DNA of 29,748 nucleotides from JBIOHP01 sp044449065. GTDB taxonomy: Bacteria > Bacteroidota > Ignavibacteria > UBA10030 > SZUA-254. Under the pieces are notes generated by a model, which worked only from the letters and a program-made list of their open reading frames with translations, was not told where the DNA came from and made no database searches. The stretch spans positions 1-29,748 of the forward strand of contig JBIOHP010000037.1 of the NCBI GenBank assembly GCA_044449065.1, given 5' to 3'. Positions within the stretch are counted from its first letter, which is position 1; each line of letters begins with the position of its first letter. Both the position numbers and the translations under genes were made by a program. Shown here piece after piece: positions 7,942 through 15,885 of the stretch.

Positions 7942-8916
7942 TTAATAGAAATCAATTTCGGCATGGTTGCCGATGTTAATTCGTTTGTATGATCCCTTTA
8001 CAACTGCATTATTCCCCACGAGTGAATTTTCGAGAAGCGCCTTATGAACGTGGGCGTTCTCGCTGACGATTGAATTTCGTACAATGGATTCGTTAACCTC
8101 AGCGCCGGACGCAATCGTTGCGTACGGTCCGATGACGGAATTCGATATTTTGGCGTCCGGAGCAATAAACACCGGCGGAACAATCACTACGCTGTGCATC
8201 GAAACAAACGTAGATTTATTTTCAAGCAAATGCCGGTTGGTCGAGAGCAACGTTTCGGATTTCCCGCAATCGTACCACCCATCAACATGAAACGTTTTGA
8301 TTTTTTCGCCGCGCTCCCGAAGGAGTTCGAGAGCGTCGGTGAGCTGATATTCTCCTTTGGTTTTCATGTTCCGTTCGAACAGATCGTTAATACATTCCAC
8401 GAGCAGCATAGGATTGAGAATCCAGTACAATCCCACAATTGCGAGATTGCTGGTTGGATTTTCCGGTTTTTCGATGAACTTTTTTACCGTTCCGTCATCC
8501 AGTTCCACAATTCCGAAGCGCCGCGGATCATCAACATGTTTAACGCCAATCGACGTGAATCTTTCTTTCATGACCGGGCGGAGATCGACTTCAAATATCG
8601 TATCGCCCAGTATGATTAAAAGAGGTTCCTTGGTAAATGTGCTCTGCGCAAGATAAATCGCGTGAGCCAAACCCTTGCGTTCCTCCTGCTCGACGAAATC
8701 TATCTTAAGCTTGTAATTCGCCGTTACATATTCCTTCACCATATCGCCAAGGTAACCGACGATGATGGTCGCGGAATCAAACCCATCAAGGATTATCTTA
8801 TCCAGTATATGGCCGATGATCGGTTTGCCGCCAACGTTTAACAGGACTTTGGGAATGGCATAGGTATGCGGACGAAGCCGGCTGCCGACGCCTGCAACTG
8901 GAATGATCGCTCTCAT
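7942..8916 (-). CDS. sugar-phosphate nucleotidyltransferase with left-handed beta-helix tail
   Basis: A 324-residue RmlA/GalU-like nucleotidyltransferase that would transfer NMP from an NTP to a sugar 1-phosphate. The N-terminal Rossmann-like domain (about 1-235) has the nucleotide-binding loop 'GVGSRLRPHTYAIPK' (residues 9-23, with R13 and K23), 'ILGDTIFEVD', 'EKPENPTSN', 'KGEYQLTDAL' and 'DGWYDCGKSE'. Residues about 245-324 form hexapeptide repeats ('APDAKISNSVIGPYATIASG') of a left-handed beta-helix. These are often an oligomerisation or acyltransferase-like module. The nucleotide and sugar cannot be assigned from sequence. The gene starts 40 bases after tRNA-Glu with no terminator between, so it probably shares the tRNA transcript and leads into metK and ahcY. 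Confidence 0.88.
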   Translation of the reverse strand: MRAIIPVAGVGSRLRPHTYAIPKVLLNVGGKPIIGHILDKIILDGFDSATIIVGYLGDMVKEYVTANYKLKIDFVEQEERKGLAHAIYLAQSTFTKEPLLIILGDTIFEVDLRPVMKERFTSIGVKHVDDPRRFGIVELDDGTVKKFIEKPENPTSNLAIVGLYWILNPMLLVECINDLFERNMKTKGEYQLTDALELLRERGEKIKTFHVDGWYDCGKSETLLSTNRHLLENKSTFVSMHSVVIVPPVFIAPDAKISNSVIGPYATIASGAEVNESIVRNSIVSENAHVHKALLENSLVGNNAVVKGSYKRINIGNHAEIDFY

Positions 8917-8956
8917 TTCACCGTATCATATTCATCATTTGCACAATTTTTTCATG

Positions 8957-9029
8957 TGCCCCCAACCGGATTCGAACCGGTGTCGCAAGCTTGAAAAGCT
9001 CGTGTCCTAGGCCTCTAGACGATGGGGGC
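8957..9029 (-). tRNA. tRNA-Glu (anticodon UUC)
   Basis: A 73-nt cloverleaf. The acceptor arms GCCCCCA/TGGGGGC pair fully, with an A discriminator encoded at 8957. The D region 'GTCTAGAGGCCTAGGAC' is typical of tRNA-Glu. The anticodon loop TTTTCAA gives UUC, and the T arm is GTTCGAATC. No CCA is encoded. It lies 27 bases downstream of tRNA-His on the same strand. Confidence 0.97.
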
Positions 9030-9056
9030 GTAGTAGTATTATAATAATTGCTTGGG

Positions 9057-9131
9057 GGTGTCCAGTGGGACTCGAACCCACGACCTCCAGGGCCACAACC
9101 TGGCGTTCTAACCAGCTGAACTATGGACACC
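9057..9131 (-). tRNA. tRNA-His (anticodon GUG)
   Basis: The acceptor arms GTGTCCA/TGGACAC pair fully. A G at position -1 (encoded at 9131) faces the C discriminator (9057), which is the tRNA-His identity feature. The anticodon stem is CCAGG/CCTGG with loop TTGTGGC, giving GUG. The T arm is GGGTTCGAGTCCC. It is the first gene of the tRNA-His, tRNA-Glu, nucleotidyltransferase, metK, ahcY run. Confidence 0.97.
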
Positions 9132-9517
9132 GTGTCTTTCTCGCTCGCGTGTCATAACCTCATTCGGCTGGATGAACAGTTTTTGAACGAGGATATTGCT
9201 TGGATCATTTTGGAAAAGGAAACCCTTCAATTTATCGGTTTCACAATAACTTTCCCCGGAAATGCGTTAAATTGGGTAGTGCATTTCTCCAACTCATTCG
9301 AGCTAAATAAGGTAGGAAAAAAATGCCGTAAAATCAAGGCGTTTTATCGCTTAATGAGCAGTTACACGCTTAATGAGCAGGATCGAGACTTTTTCACTGC
9401 ATGGGTGAATCGCAGTGATAACTGTTATAACGGGATTTGTAAAATAAAGATTCTGCCGAACTTTCATACGATTCAGAAACGCGAATTATTTTGTAACGCT
9501 TACTATGGAAACTCAGT
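9132..9517. other. 386-bp gap with no convincing gene
   Basis: It should hold the promoter of the tRNA-His-led transcript near its left edge, on the minus strand, but no clear -35/-10 pair is visible. It contains a 14-bp direct repeat 'cgcttaatgagcag' at 9348-9361 and 9367-9380. An open plus-strand frame runs through it but begins inside tRNA-His and looks like chance. Confidence 0.5.
9348..9380. repeat. short tandem direct repeat, 14 bp twice
   Basis: 'cgcttaatgagcag' occurs at 9348-9361 and again at 9367-9380 (period 19). It is two copies only, in an intergenic stretch, with no evident function. Confidence 0.7.
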
Positions 9518-10027
9518 TTACTTAGCTTTAAAATAGCTAAGCATCTTCGTTTTACAATCAGGGCAAATACCGTGCGTCAGGGGTGGAGCGCCGGTGTGTT
9601 GTAGATACTCCTCGATAGTCTCCCAGGATTGGTCCTCTTTGCGAATTTTCTTGCAATTCGCGCAGATGGGAAGAAGGGTTTCAAGTTCCCGAATGTGTTC
9701 CTCTTCTTTCAACTGGAATTTAATAGTTCGGATGAACCCATTTATTAAGAAGAACACTCCGGTCACATCAAAAAAGTCACCGACACTATTAATATTGGTT
9801 ATCAATCTTTCATCATGGAGATTGAGTGCCAGGGCAGCGGCAATTGAAGGGTACTGGACAATAACATCTAAACCACGCGCAATGGCGAGAAGGAACACGC
9901 CGAAAATGATGGAGAAAACCGAGCCGAGGTGTTCTTTCTCTTTCCATAATAGAACAATTATCCATAATAAAAATACGGCGGGAGATACACTTAACAGCAA
10001 TCGGGGAATTGAAATAAGAAATACCAT
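9518..10027 (-). CDS. membrane protein with C-terminal four-cysteine (LPICxxCKKIR) module
   Basis: A 169-residue protein. Two or three hydrophobic segments are visible at about residues 5-28, 36-54 and 86-100. A charged linker ('KFQLKEEEHIRELETL') follows, then a compact module: L119-P-I-C122-ANC125-KKIR, 'SWETIEEYLQ' and 'THGIC155-PDC158'. The same module is familiar at the C-terminus of many PAS and response-regulator signalling proteins, where the four cysteines look like a zinc-ribbon-type metal site. Its biochemical role is not established. Here it is attached to a membrane domain instead. A 176-residue paralogue lies 191 bases upstream in the same orientation. It has an ATG start without a strong ribosome site. 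Signalling or metal/redox sensing is an inference only. Confidence 0.7.
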   Translation of the reverse strand: MVFLISIPRLLLSVSPAVFLLWIIVLLWKEKEHLGSVFSIIFGVFLLAIARGLDVIVQYPSIAAALALNLHDERLITNINSVGDFFDVTGVFFLINGFIRTIKFQLKEEEHIRELETLLPICANCKKIRKEDQSWETIEEYLQHTGAPPLTHGICPDCKTKMLSYFKAK

Positions 10028-10218
10028 TGTTCAGGTCTCTGCTAATGTGACGTATATACAATATACGACATTCTGGGGAAGTTTAAAATATGATGAGTGC
10101 TTATGCCGGAAGACACATCAATATTGTTCAATGAAATACATACCTGGCGAGTTTAATAATGTTATACAATTCTAAACATGTGGAATACTGAACGGGTTAT
10201 TAAGTTTGACCGTTAAAG

Positions 10219-10749
10219 TTACTGCAATTGGCGTTTCTTTTTCGTTTCCACCTCCTTCAATAATTTAGATTTACATTCAGGACAAATGCCATGGGTAATT
10301 GGCGGGGAGCCGGAATGTTCAAGGTATTCTTCGATATTTTCCCAATTATCGTCATCATATCGAATTTTTTTACAAGTTGCGCAGATTGGTAATATCGTTT
10401 CAAGAGCGCCAATATGTTCATGTTCTACCACTTTCACTTTGAGGGATTGCATAAATCCCTGTATCAAGATTAAAGCCGCGATTGTATCGCTGATATTTCC
10501 AAAACTCGCGAATGAATTGAACAATGAATTCTCCATTGGGAGAAAATTTAACTTATGGAAAATCGAAGGATAATTTCGAATCATCTCAAACATATCCTGC
10601 AATCTGGCTATCATCAATAATGAAACCCCCAGAATAATCGGCCTGGTATTTTGCAGGTTTTTTTTCCCCTTCCAAAAAGTCACCAGGATCCATAAGAGGA
10701 CGAAAATAGGAAGGAGACTCAATAAAAATCGCGCTGTGGAATAGGGCAA
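10219..10749 (-). CDS. paralogous membrane protein with C-terminal four-cysteine module
   Basis: A 176-residue paralogue of the next gene downstream. The layout is the same: hydrophobic segments at about residues 5-26, 36-50 and 86-102, then a linker 'KVKVVEHEHIGALETI'. The module contains C123-ATC126-KKIR, 'NWENIEEYLEHSGSPP' and 'THGIC156-PEC159'. The two proteins share the framework throughout, including 'NYPSI/QYPSI' between the membrane segments, so a tandem gene duplication is likely. The basic C-terminal tail (KKKRQLQ) is absent from the other copy. The 191-bp gap between them holds no obvious terminator, so they may be co-transcribed. I do not recognise the membrane domain. Confidence 0.7.
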   Translation of the reverse strand: MPYSTARFLLSLLPIFVLLWILVTFWKGKKNLQNTRPIILGVSLLMIARLQDMFEMIRNYPSIFHKLNFLPMENSLFNSFASFGNISDTIAALILIQGFMQSLKVKVVEHEHIGALETILPICATCKKIRYDDDNWENIEEYLEHSGSPPITHGICPECKSKLLKEVETKKKRQLQ

Positions 10750-11144
10750 AATTATCTCTCAGTTATAATTAGATAGTTTCATACTAATTTTAATATAATG
10801 CATATCAAATCATCATGGAAGAGCCCCTGTGATTTAACTCACGAATATTGCATTGTTAAGTATATAAAGTTTGCCCCGCTCTGATCTTTTTTGTAAGATA
10901 AGAGCTCCACAAGTCGCCGAATTTTTTGGATAGGTGAGAATATTTTCCGTAAATTTATGCCAACAATGATGATTTAGATATTACAGGTTGTAATATTTAC
11001 AAAGTCTCACGACTTTAGTGTTGTCGGATACGAAATTGTCGAACATCAGATAGTCGAATTTAATTGCTAACGGGAATCGAACATCCTTGATAGTATTTCA
11101 ACTATGTAAAATGAAATCCTCCGCAAAAAAACGGTTTTATATAT
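10750..11144. other. 395-bp gap, no gene seen
   Basis: AT-rich non-coding sequence between the upstream end of the paralogue gene and the tRNA-Ala terminator. The longest frame seen begins at the ATG near 10798 and is only about 28 codons. It must contain the minus-strand promoter of the four-cysteine gene pair, but I cannot assign it. Confidence 0.5.
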
Positions 11145-11179
11145 AAAAAAAGGTCGTCCTTTACATTTCGGACAACCTT
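11145..11179 (-). terminator. intrinsic terminator of tRNA-Ala
   Basis: Read on the minus strand: stem aaggttgtcc/ggacgacctt with one G-U pair, then a T run (A run at 11145-11151 on the plus strand). It lies 7 bases beyond the tRNA 3' end. The G-U pair becomes a C-A mismatch on the other strand, which fits minus-strand use. Confidence 0.85.
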
Positions 11180-11186
11180 ATATTTG

Positions 11187-11259
11187 TGGAGCTGAAGGGA
11201 TTCGAACCCTCGACCTTTCGGATGCGAACCGAACGCTCTCCCAACTGAGCTACAGCCCC
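11187..11259 (-). tRNA. tRNA-Ala (anticodon CGC)
   Basis: A 73-nt cloverleaf with acceptor arms GGGGCTG/CAGCTCC containing the G3-U70 wobble that defines alanine tRNA, and discriminator A. The anticodon stem is TTCGG/CCGAA with loop TTCGCAT, giving CGC (reads GCG). The T arm is GGGTTCGAATCCC. No CCA is encoded. It has its own promoter and terminator. Confidence 0.97.
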
Positions 11260-11274
11260 GTTTTTTAGTTTATT

Positions 11275-11302
11275 AATATACTGAGAATCGGGTAGATTTC
11301 AA
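11275..11302 (-). promoter_or_regulatory. sigma-70-type promoter of tRNA-Ala
   Basis: On the minus strand, TTGAAA (11302-11297) and TATATT (11280-11275) are separated by 16 bases. The -10 ends 15 bases before the mature tRNA 5' end, leaving a short leader. Confidence 0.55.
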
Positions 11303-11369
11303 ATCTTGTCCCTTATGTTTTTTGCACATTTTCTCCTCAAAAAATATTTTGTTACTTGCTATAAATTTA

Positions 11370-13100
11370 TTACCTCAACATCATCTCGCGGATATATTTA
11401 ACAGGGGGCGAACCATAACTTAAGAATGCTTCATTAAATTCTTTCAGTGAGTATTTATCCCCCAGCTTCTTCTTGTACGCGTCTCGCAAATCCCATATTT
11501 CCTGAAATCCGACGAAGTAGGTCGATAATTGCGCTGAGGTGAGATTCGCGCGTATCCATTTTCCGGCAGCTTCGCGTTCTTCCTGGAAACCTTCCTTCAT
11601 CATTAAATTCATCGCCTCTTTTTCGGTCATTTTACCCGCGTGTATCTTATTATCGAGGATTGCATTGATAACAACCCTGATATACCATTTGAGATTGATG
11701 AGTTTCATTCGGGGATCGTTGTTATTGTATCCCTCATCAGTCATCATTCGTTCTGCATACACTGCCCACCCCTCGATCATTGATCCGTTGCCGAAAATGC
11801 TTCTCACTACAGAAGGATTACGATTTGAATAATATAGCTGGACATAATGTCCCGGGACGCCTTCATGCATACTGAGGTCAATAAGGGACCAAGTATTATA
11901 TTCCCGTAAATACGATTCAACCTGCTGATCAGTCCATTCGCCTGGAATAGGTGTAACGTTATAAAACGATTTCATATTTTTTTCCAACGGACCAGGAGAT
12001 TCGAGCGAAGCAATGGAGATACCCCGTTCATATTCGGGAGTTTCACGGATAACTAATGGCTGGGTCGAATCCAGGGTCAGAAGATCATGATCGGTAATAA
12101 ATCGTTCCAATTGTGGAATGATGGCTTTCACGCTATCCATCACATCCCGTTTTTTAGGATGATCGAGCACAATTTTATCCAGCGTTTTTTTAATTACGGT
12201 AAGTTTGTTTTTTCCTGTTGGATCCTCATTGAAATATGTTTTATAGAGAGGAGCCGCAAGGGTATACATCTCATCATGGGCTCTTTTCATTTCCTTTTCC
12301 GCCCGTTTCACTATTTCATCTGCTGACAGATTAGATTTCAAGGCATGCCCGAGTTTCTTTGTAAACATTGTTTTACCGATTCTCGTGTCACGTTTTGCGG
12401 CTGGCTTAACATCCTTTTCCAACCAGTTGCCGAACTCCGTCAAGGCTGCAACGGCAACCCCGGATGCAGATTTCACCCCCGCCTGCAAATCAGGATTAGC
12501 ACCTGCAGAGATGGTCAAAACATCTCCGTTGATCATTGAAATATTTCCCTTATTCTGACTGACTGCAGTCTCAACATTAAGTTTTGCTGGGTTTTTCAGA
12601 AGAGCTCTCGCGTGGTCAAGGTACTGGGGTATTCTCCGGAGCCGGGAAGCGGTGTTGTGCATTCGCTCATCGAGAGGGGCAAAATCTTGATAGATCAAGG
12701 ATGCAATTGCATTCCCGATATCTGCCGTATATTTAAGCGGATCCCAATAATATTCTTTTAGTTCATTCAATTCGAAAAGCTCTTCATCGATTTGTTCTTG
12801 TAACATGCGATAATCAATTGAATGATTTTCGGAAAGATTTTGCGGATTGATTGCTTTAAAGCGCTCTTTAAACGAGAGAAGCCGTTTTGCTTCTATCTCT
12901 TGCGCGAGGGGGCTGATATCATCCATCAGACTGTCATATGTATGGACACCCATTTGAGTCGCAGTTATAGGGCTTGATTTAAAATATCCCGCGAGAAATT
13001 CTTTTGTGAGTTCCTCCAACTTGCTGTTTTCCGTTTGTGCATTGCCCACTGTTACTATGCAGCTTACCATAAATACGAAGTAAAGCGAGAAATATTTCAT
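11370..13100 (-). CDS. secreted DUF885-family zinc-metallopeptidase-like protein
   Basis: A 576-residue protein with a signal peptide (residues 1-21, ending GNA-Q), expected in the periplasm or outside. The long alpha-helical body is that of DUF885 proteins. The metal-site motif H412-E413-GVPG-H418 (HExxxGH type) and the downstream 'IEGWAVYAERM' (E443, E450) would supply zinc ligands and the catalytic acid. This pattern is shared with other gluzincin-like peptidases. Length is normal for the family. It ends with the conserved 'FLSYGSPPVKYIREMM'. The ATG start fits the signal peptide; upstream 'aaggaaatc' provides a ribosome site. It stands alone, with no operon partner. The substrate is unknown; peptide hydrolysis is inferred from the motif. 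Confidence 0.88.
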   Translation of the reverse strand: MKYFSLYFVFMVSCIVTVGNAQTENSKLEELTKEFLAGYFKSSPITATQMGVHTYDSLMDDISPLAQEIEAKRLLSFKERFKAINPQNLSENHSIDYRMLQEQIDEELFELNELKEYYWDPLKYTADIGNAIASLIYQDFAPLDERMHNTASRLRRIPQYLDHARALLKNPAKLNVETAVSQNKGNISMINGDVLTISAGANPDLQAGVKSASGVAVAALTEFGNWLEKDVKPAAKRDTRIGKTMFTKKLGHALKSNLSADEIVKRAEKEMKRAHDEMYTLAAPLYKTYFNEDPTGKNKLTVIKKTLDKIVLDHPKKRDVMDSVKAIIPQLERFITDHDLLTLDSTQPLVIRETPEYERGISIASLESPGPLEKNMKSFYNVTPIPGEWTDQQVESYLREYNTWSLIDLSMHEGVPGHYVQLYYSNRNPSVVRSIFGNGSMIEGWAVYAERMMTDEGYNNNDPRMKLINLKWYIRVVINAILDNKIHAGKMTEKEAMNLMMKEGFQEEREAAGKWIRANLTSAQLSTYFVGFQEIWDLRDAYKKKLGDKYSLKEFNEAFLSYGSPPVKYIREMMLR

Positions 13101-13313
13101 GAGATTTCCTTAAGGAAATGAGTTCCGGTAGTTAAATTTCAGGAAAATATAAGGAGAAAGCATATGGAAAGCAATCTACGCCAATTTATAGAGTATAACT
13201 CGATTTCATTGATTCCATGAACTTTTATTAATTCTCACAAATACGTATATTGAACAACATTAAGTATCACCCTTGGGACTTACCATGTATCATATAATAG
13301 AAAGTATAAAATT

Positions 13314-13808
13314 ATGTTAAGCAAAACGATTCAAAACGCCTTAAACGAACAAATAAATAAAGAGATGTATTCATCGTACCTTTATATGTCGATGGCAACG
13401 CACTGCGTGGAACACAATCACTTAGGATTTGCAAGCTGGCTGAGGGTTCAAAGCAGGGAAGAATGGAGTCATGCTATGAAGTTGTACAACTATATCCATA
13501 ACGACGGCGGACACGTTGAACTGGACACCATTGAGAAACCTGCGGTGAAGTTCAAAAGCCCGAAAGATATTTTTGTGCAGGTGCTGGCACACGAACAAAC
13601 GGTCACTGCCTCAATTACAAAGCTCTACGAACTCGCGATGAAAGAGAAAAACTATCCTACGCAGATATTATTGCAGTGGTTCATCACCGAACAGGTCGAG
13701 GAAGAGAACACTGCCAAAATGATTCTGGATAAACTTACGTTGATTGGAGAAAACGTTCCGGGGTTGCTCTACCTCGATAAAGAGTTGGGAAAGAGAGCTG
13801 CAAAGTAA
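13314..13808 (+). CDS. ftnA: non-haem bacterial ferritin
   Basis: A 164-residue iron-storage subunit that would assemble into a 24-mer cage and oxidise Fe(II). All ferroxidase residues of E. coli FtnA fall at the same numbers here: E17, E50, H53, E94 and Q127, plus site-C residues E129 and E130. The four-helix bundle signature 'SREEWSHAMKLYNYIHNDGG' is intact. Length is normal. There is no haem-binding methionine pattern of bacterioferritin. The ribosome site is weak. TATAAT at 13293-13298 is a possible -10, but it lacks a well-spaced -35, so the promoter is not called. A strong terminator follows. The gene is monocistronic. Confidence 0.96.
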   Translation: MLSKTIQNALNEQINKEMYSSYLYMSMATHCVEHNHLGFASWLRVQSREEWSHAMKLYNYIHNDGGHVELDTIEKPAVKFKSPKDIFVQVLAHEQTVTASITKLYELAMKEKNYPTQILLQWFITEQVEEENTAKMILDKLTLIGENVPGLLYLDKELGKRAAK

Positions 13809-13877
13809 TCTCTGAATGGTTAATTTGTATGATTACTTCTTCGTAAGTATCGATCATAAACGACAATCAAATCCATT

Positions 13878-13912
13878 AAAAAGCCAGTCCCCAGTCGGGA
13901 TCGGCTTTTTTT
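13878..13912. terminator. bidirectional intrinsic terminator after ferritin
   Basis: The outer stem aaaaagcc/ggcttttt is perfect, the inner stem is tccc/ggga, and the loop is cagtc, with a T run on both sense readings. It lies between the ends of the ferritin gene and the convergent HEAT-like gene. Confidence 0.85.
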
Positions 13913-13948
13913 ATGGTTTTCTTCACACAAATCCATTTTTGAAATCTG

Positions 13949-14509
13949 TTAAATTTTCCCTCGTTCCTTAATCCGCTGGATTTTCTTCATCACCTTTGAG
14001 GCACACGCCCGAATGCCGGGACTTGCGCCAGGGATATGCTGAAGCGTTTCTTCGATTTCATGAATGAGACCGGGCTCCTGCGCTGCGGCATTTGCAAGAA
14101 CATACATTGCGTTCACCTGGATCGCATTCGGAAGCTTTGGGTTGATCGCATAACTGAAACAGAGTGTGACAACCATGCCGAGCGACGACCGGGGAATATC
14201 TGCGTCTTTCAAGATGCGAAGAACGTTTCGCGGTACTGCATTATGCACGCCTTTTTCCTGCATCTTCTCAAGCATTGCCGGTATCCAGCCATCGAGCAAC
14301 TCCGGATGCCGTTCGATGCAATAGCTAACCATCCAGACAGACCGCTGTGTGACTTGATGTTCGCCATGGAGAAAGAGATCCATTAACTTCGCGAAGCGCC
14401 TGCGGTCATTCCCGACCAAAGCGCCTATTTTTATGACCTGGCGTTTAGAGTGTTCCCTCAGGATTTCGTATTCGATATCGAAGAGTTCTTTTCTATATTG
14501 TGGAGGCAC
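13949..14509 (-). CDS. HEAT-like alpha-helical repeat protein
   Basis: A 186-residue, almost wholly alpha-helical protein. Successive helix pairs about 35-40 residues long ('FAKLMDLFLHGEHQVTQRSV', 'HPELLDGWIPAMLEKM', 'PNAIQVNAMYVLANAA') look like HEAT/Armadillo-type repeats, usually protein-binding scaffolds. The listed start is GTG at 14509 without a ribosome site. The frame stays open upstream to 14575 and would add residues such as 'QSFLNFTLDYSPLFSNV', so the true start may be further upstream at a rare codon (ATT near 14563-14569). It has no signal peptide. It faces the ferritin gene tail to tail. No specific function can be given. Confidence 0.7.
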   Translation of the reverse strand: MPPQYRKELFDIEYEILREHSKRQVIKIGALVGNDRRRFAKLMDLFLHGEHQVTQRSVWMVSYCIERHPELLDGWIPAMLEKMQEKGVHNAVPRNVLRILKDADIPRSSLGMVVTLCFSYAINPKLPNAIQVNAMYVLANAAAQEPGLIHEIEETLQHIPGASPGIRACASKVMKKIQRIKERGKI

Positions 14510-14818
14510 GTTGCTAAATAATGGACTATAGTCTAAGGTAAAGTTGAGAAAACTCTGCTCAATTTCAATCTTAAGTTATTCGGAGCTTGAATTATAAACA
14601 TTATTCCTTCTCAATTTTGCATAAAACCGATTCTAACGGATTTAATACAAAGGCATCGGGTTCTGCATCAATATCATAAGAGAACTCTTTCGATGGTTTG
14701 TCTACATTTTCTTCTATAACAAAATACAATAACAGGGCAATTCCATAATTTTCTGTATGCTTTCAAGTTGGATTTTTAAAGCCCAATTTCTTGAGTCATG
14801 GTATTTTATAAATACCTT
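14510..14818. other. 309-bp gap holding only the degenerate remnant
   Basis: Apart from the remnant frame at 14601-14759 and the possible upstream extension of the HEAT-like gene to 14575, I see no promoter, terminator or RNA gene. Confidence 0.4.
14601..14759 (-). pseudogene. possible degenerate gene remnant
   Basis: On the minus strand a 52-codon stop-to-stop frame reads like real protein (for example 'GIALLYFVIEENVDKPSKEF' and 'AEPDAFVLNPLESVLCKIEK') but has no ATG. Just upstream, in the -1-related frame, 'KYHDSRNWALKIQLESIQK' also looks protein-like and runs directly on from the stop codon of the next gene (14819). A single frameshift would join the two parts. This suggests a decayed 3' end or small gene. 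Chance cannot be excluded at this length. Confidence 0.3.
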
Positions 14819-15601
14819 TTATCTATCAAACAAAAAGGCAAACGATGCGAGTAACACCCGGATCGGAACCTGTTGCGGGAAATGCTCGATGGTCACCTTG
14901 GGATTTGAACTGAGGGAATGAAAATCAGCATACGATTGAAAATCAATGTCCGATGAGAAATAATGGAGACCGAGCTCAAACCGGTTCCAACGGATTCCCC
15001 CTCCCACTTTATATCCGAATGCAGTCACAGCGGGAGCTGTAATAATCCCTGATTGATTGTAACTATCAATGATTGATATTTGCGGATAATTAGAATACAG
15101 TATTCCTGCCTGTCCATCAACATAAAAATTGGTGGAAACTGAAAAATCTTGATCTATAAAAATACCGGCAGTGGACCACAACAAAAGCCAATTGTTTATT
15201 TCGAAATTATAATTTGGATATTTTTCAACCCATCCATCTTTTTTCGTGTTATGAAGACTGAATGTCTCCCCGAACGTTATACCCAAACCCCTTATAACTT
15301 CCGCGTTATATTCAATGCCCCCCGAAACAGCCGTTGCAGCAAATCCTGATGATGAGAAGGATGGATCGGGAGAACCGAAATCTCCTAACGGAACACATAC
15401 TCCTGTATAAACCCGGATTTGCCGGAGAAGCGGATGAAGACTTCGGTCGTATGGATGGTTCTCTGAAGAACGATTTGAACTTTCTTCAGATGTATCCCTG
15501 CCCGCTACGGTGAGTTGTGCCTGAGAATTCAAAGTAAATAACGTGAATAGAAAGAAAATACTTACGTGAAGATGTGTCCTGGTCTTGTGTTTATCATTCA
15601 T
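14819..15601 (-). CDS. predicted outer-membrane beta-barrel-like protein
   Basis: A 260-residue protein with a signal peptide (residues about 1-28, hydrophobic core 'VSIFFLFTLFTL', ending SQAQ). A short polar, serine-rich linker follows, then alternating hydrophobic/polar strands rich in Gly, Tyr and Phe ('GVCVPLGDFG', 'GFGYKVGGGIRWNRFELGLH'-like stretches near the C-terminus). It ends in 'LASFAFLFDR'. This is the usual look of a small porin-like barrel of the FCB group. The ribosome site 'aaaggag' stands 6 bases before the ATG. There is no enzyme motif. A short doubtful frame precedes it and overlaps its start. Confidence 0.7.
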   Translation of the reverse strand: MNDKHKTRTHLHVSIFFLFTLFTLNSQAQLTVAGRDTSEESSNRSSENHPYDRSLHPLLRQIRVYTGVCVPLGDFGSPDPSFSSSGFAATAVSGGIEYNAEVIRGLGITFGETFSLHNTKKDGWVEKYPNYNFEINNWLLLWSTAGIFIDQDFSVSTNFYVDGQAGILYSNYPQISIIDSYNQSGIITAPAVTAFGYKVGGGIRWNRFELGLHYFSSDIDFQSYADFHSLSSNPKVTIEHFPQQVPIRVLLASFAFLFDR

Positions 15602-15885
15602 AAGATCTCCTTTATACTATTTTGTGATAACACATTACGTGTGGAGCAGCAACATGGCTTGAGCGAGCTATAAATAGACAAACGTGTCATGAAGTGAACA
15701 TTTTGAGGGGGGCGTGAATTGTAGCATTTTGACTCAGTCTTGATCTTTGCCGTATCATAGGAAATTATTTTGGGTCCATCTCGGTAAATAGTGAAAGAAT
15801 CGTCACCAAGAATGTAATAAATGCCCCGTAGAGAATCAATCAAATTGAAACGAATCGATACATCCAACCACGTGCCCCCGATCAA
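15598..15885 (-). CDS. doubtful 95-codon hypothetical ORF
   Basis: A frame with no ATG start: TTG at 15885 or CTG just before it, then a stop further upstream. Its last codons overlap the ATG of the barrel-like protein by 4 bases (ATGA), a coupling-type overlap. The first 60 residues ('TWLDVSIRFNLIDSLRGIYY') look protein-like, but the end ('LKPCCCSTRN') does not. It may be a decayed gene or chance. Nothing similar is recognised. Confidence 0.2.
   Translation of the reverse strand: MIGGTWLDVSIRFNLIDSLRGIYYILGDDSFTIYRDGPKIISYDTAKIKTESKCYNSRPPQNVHFMTRLSIYSSLKPCCCSTRNVLSQNSIKEIL

Noticed and set aside
9123..9536. 137-codon plus-strand ORF
   Set aside because: It begins inside tRNA-His, has no ribosome site, contains the chance 14-bp repeat and ends inside the convergent gene; the peptide has no recognisable pattern.
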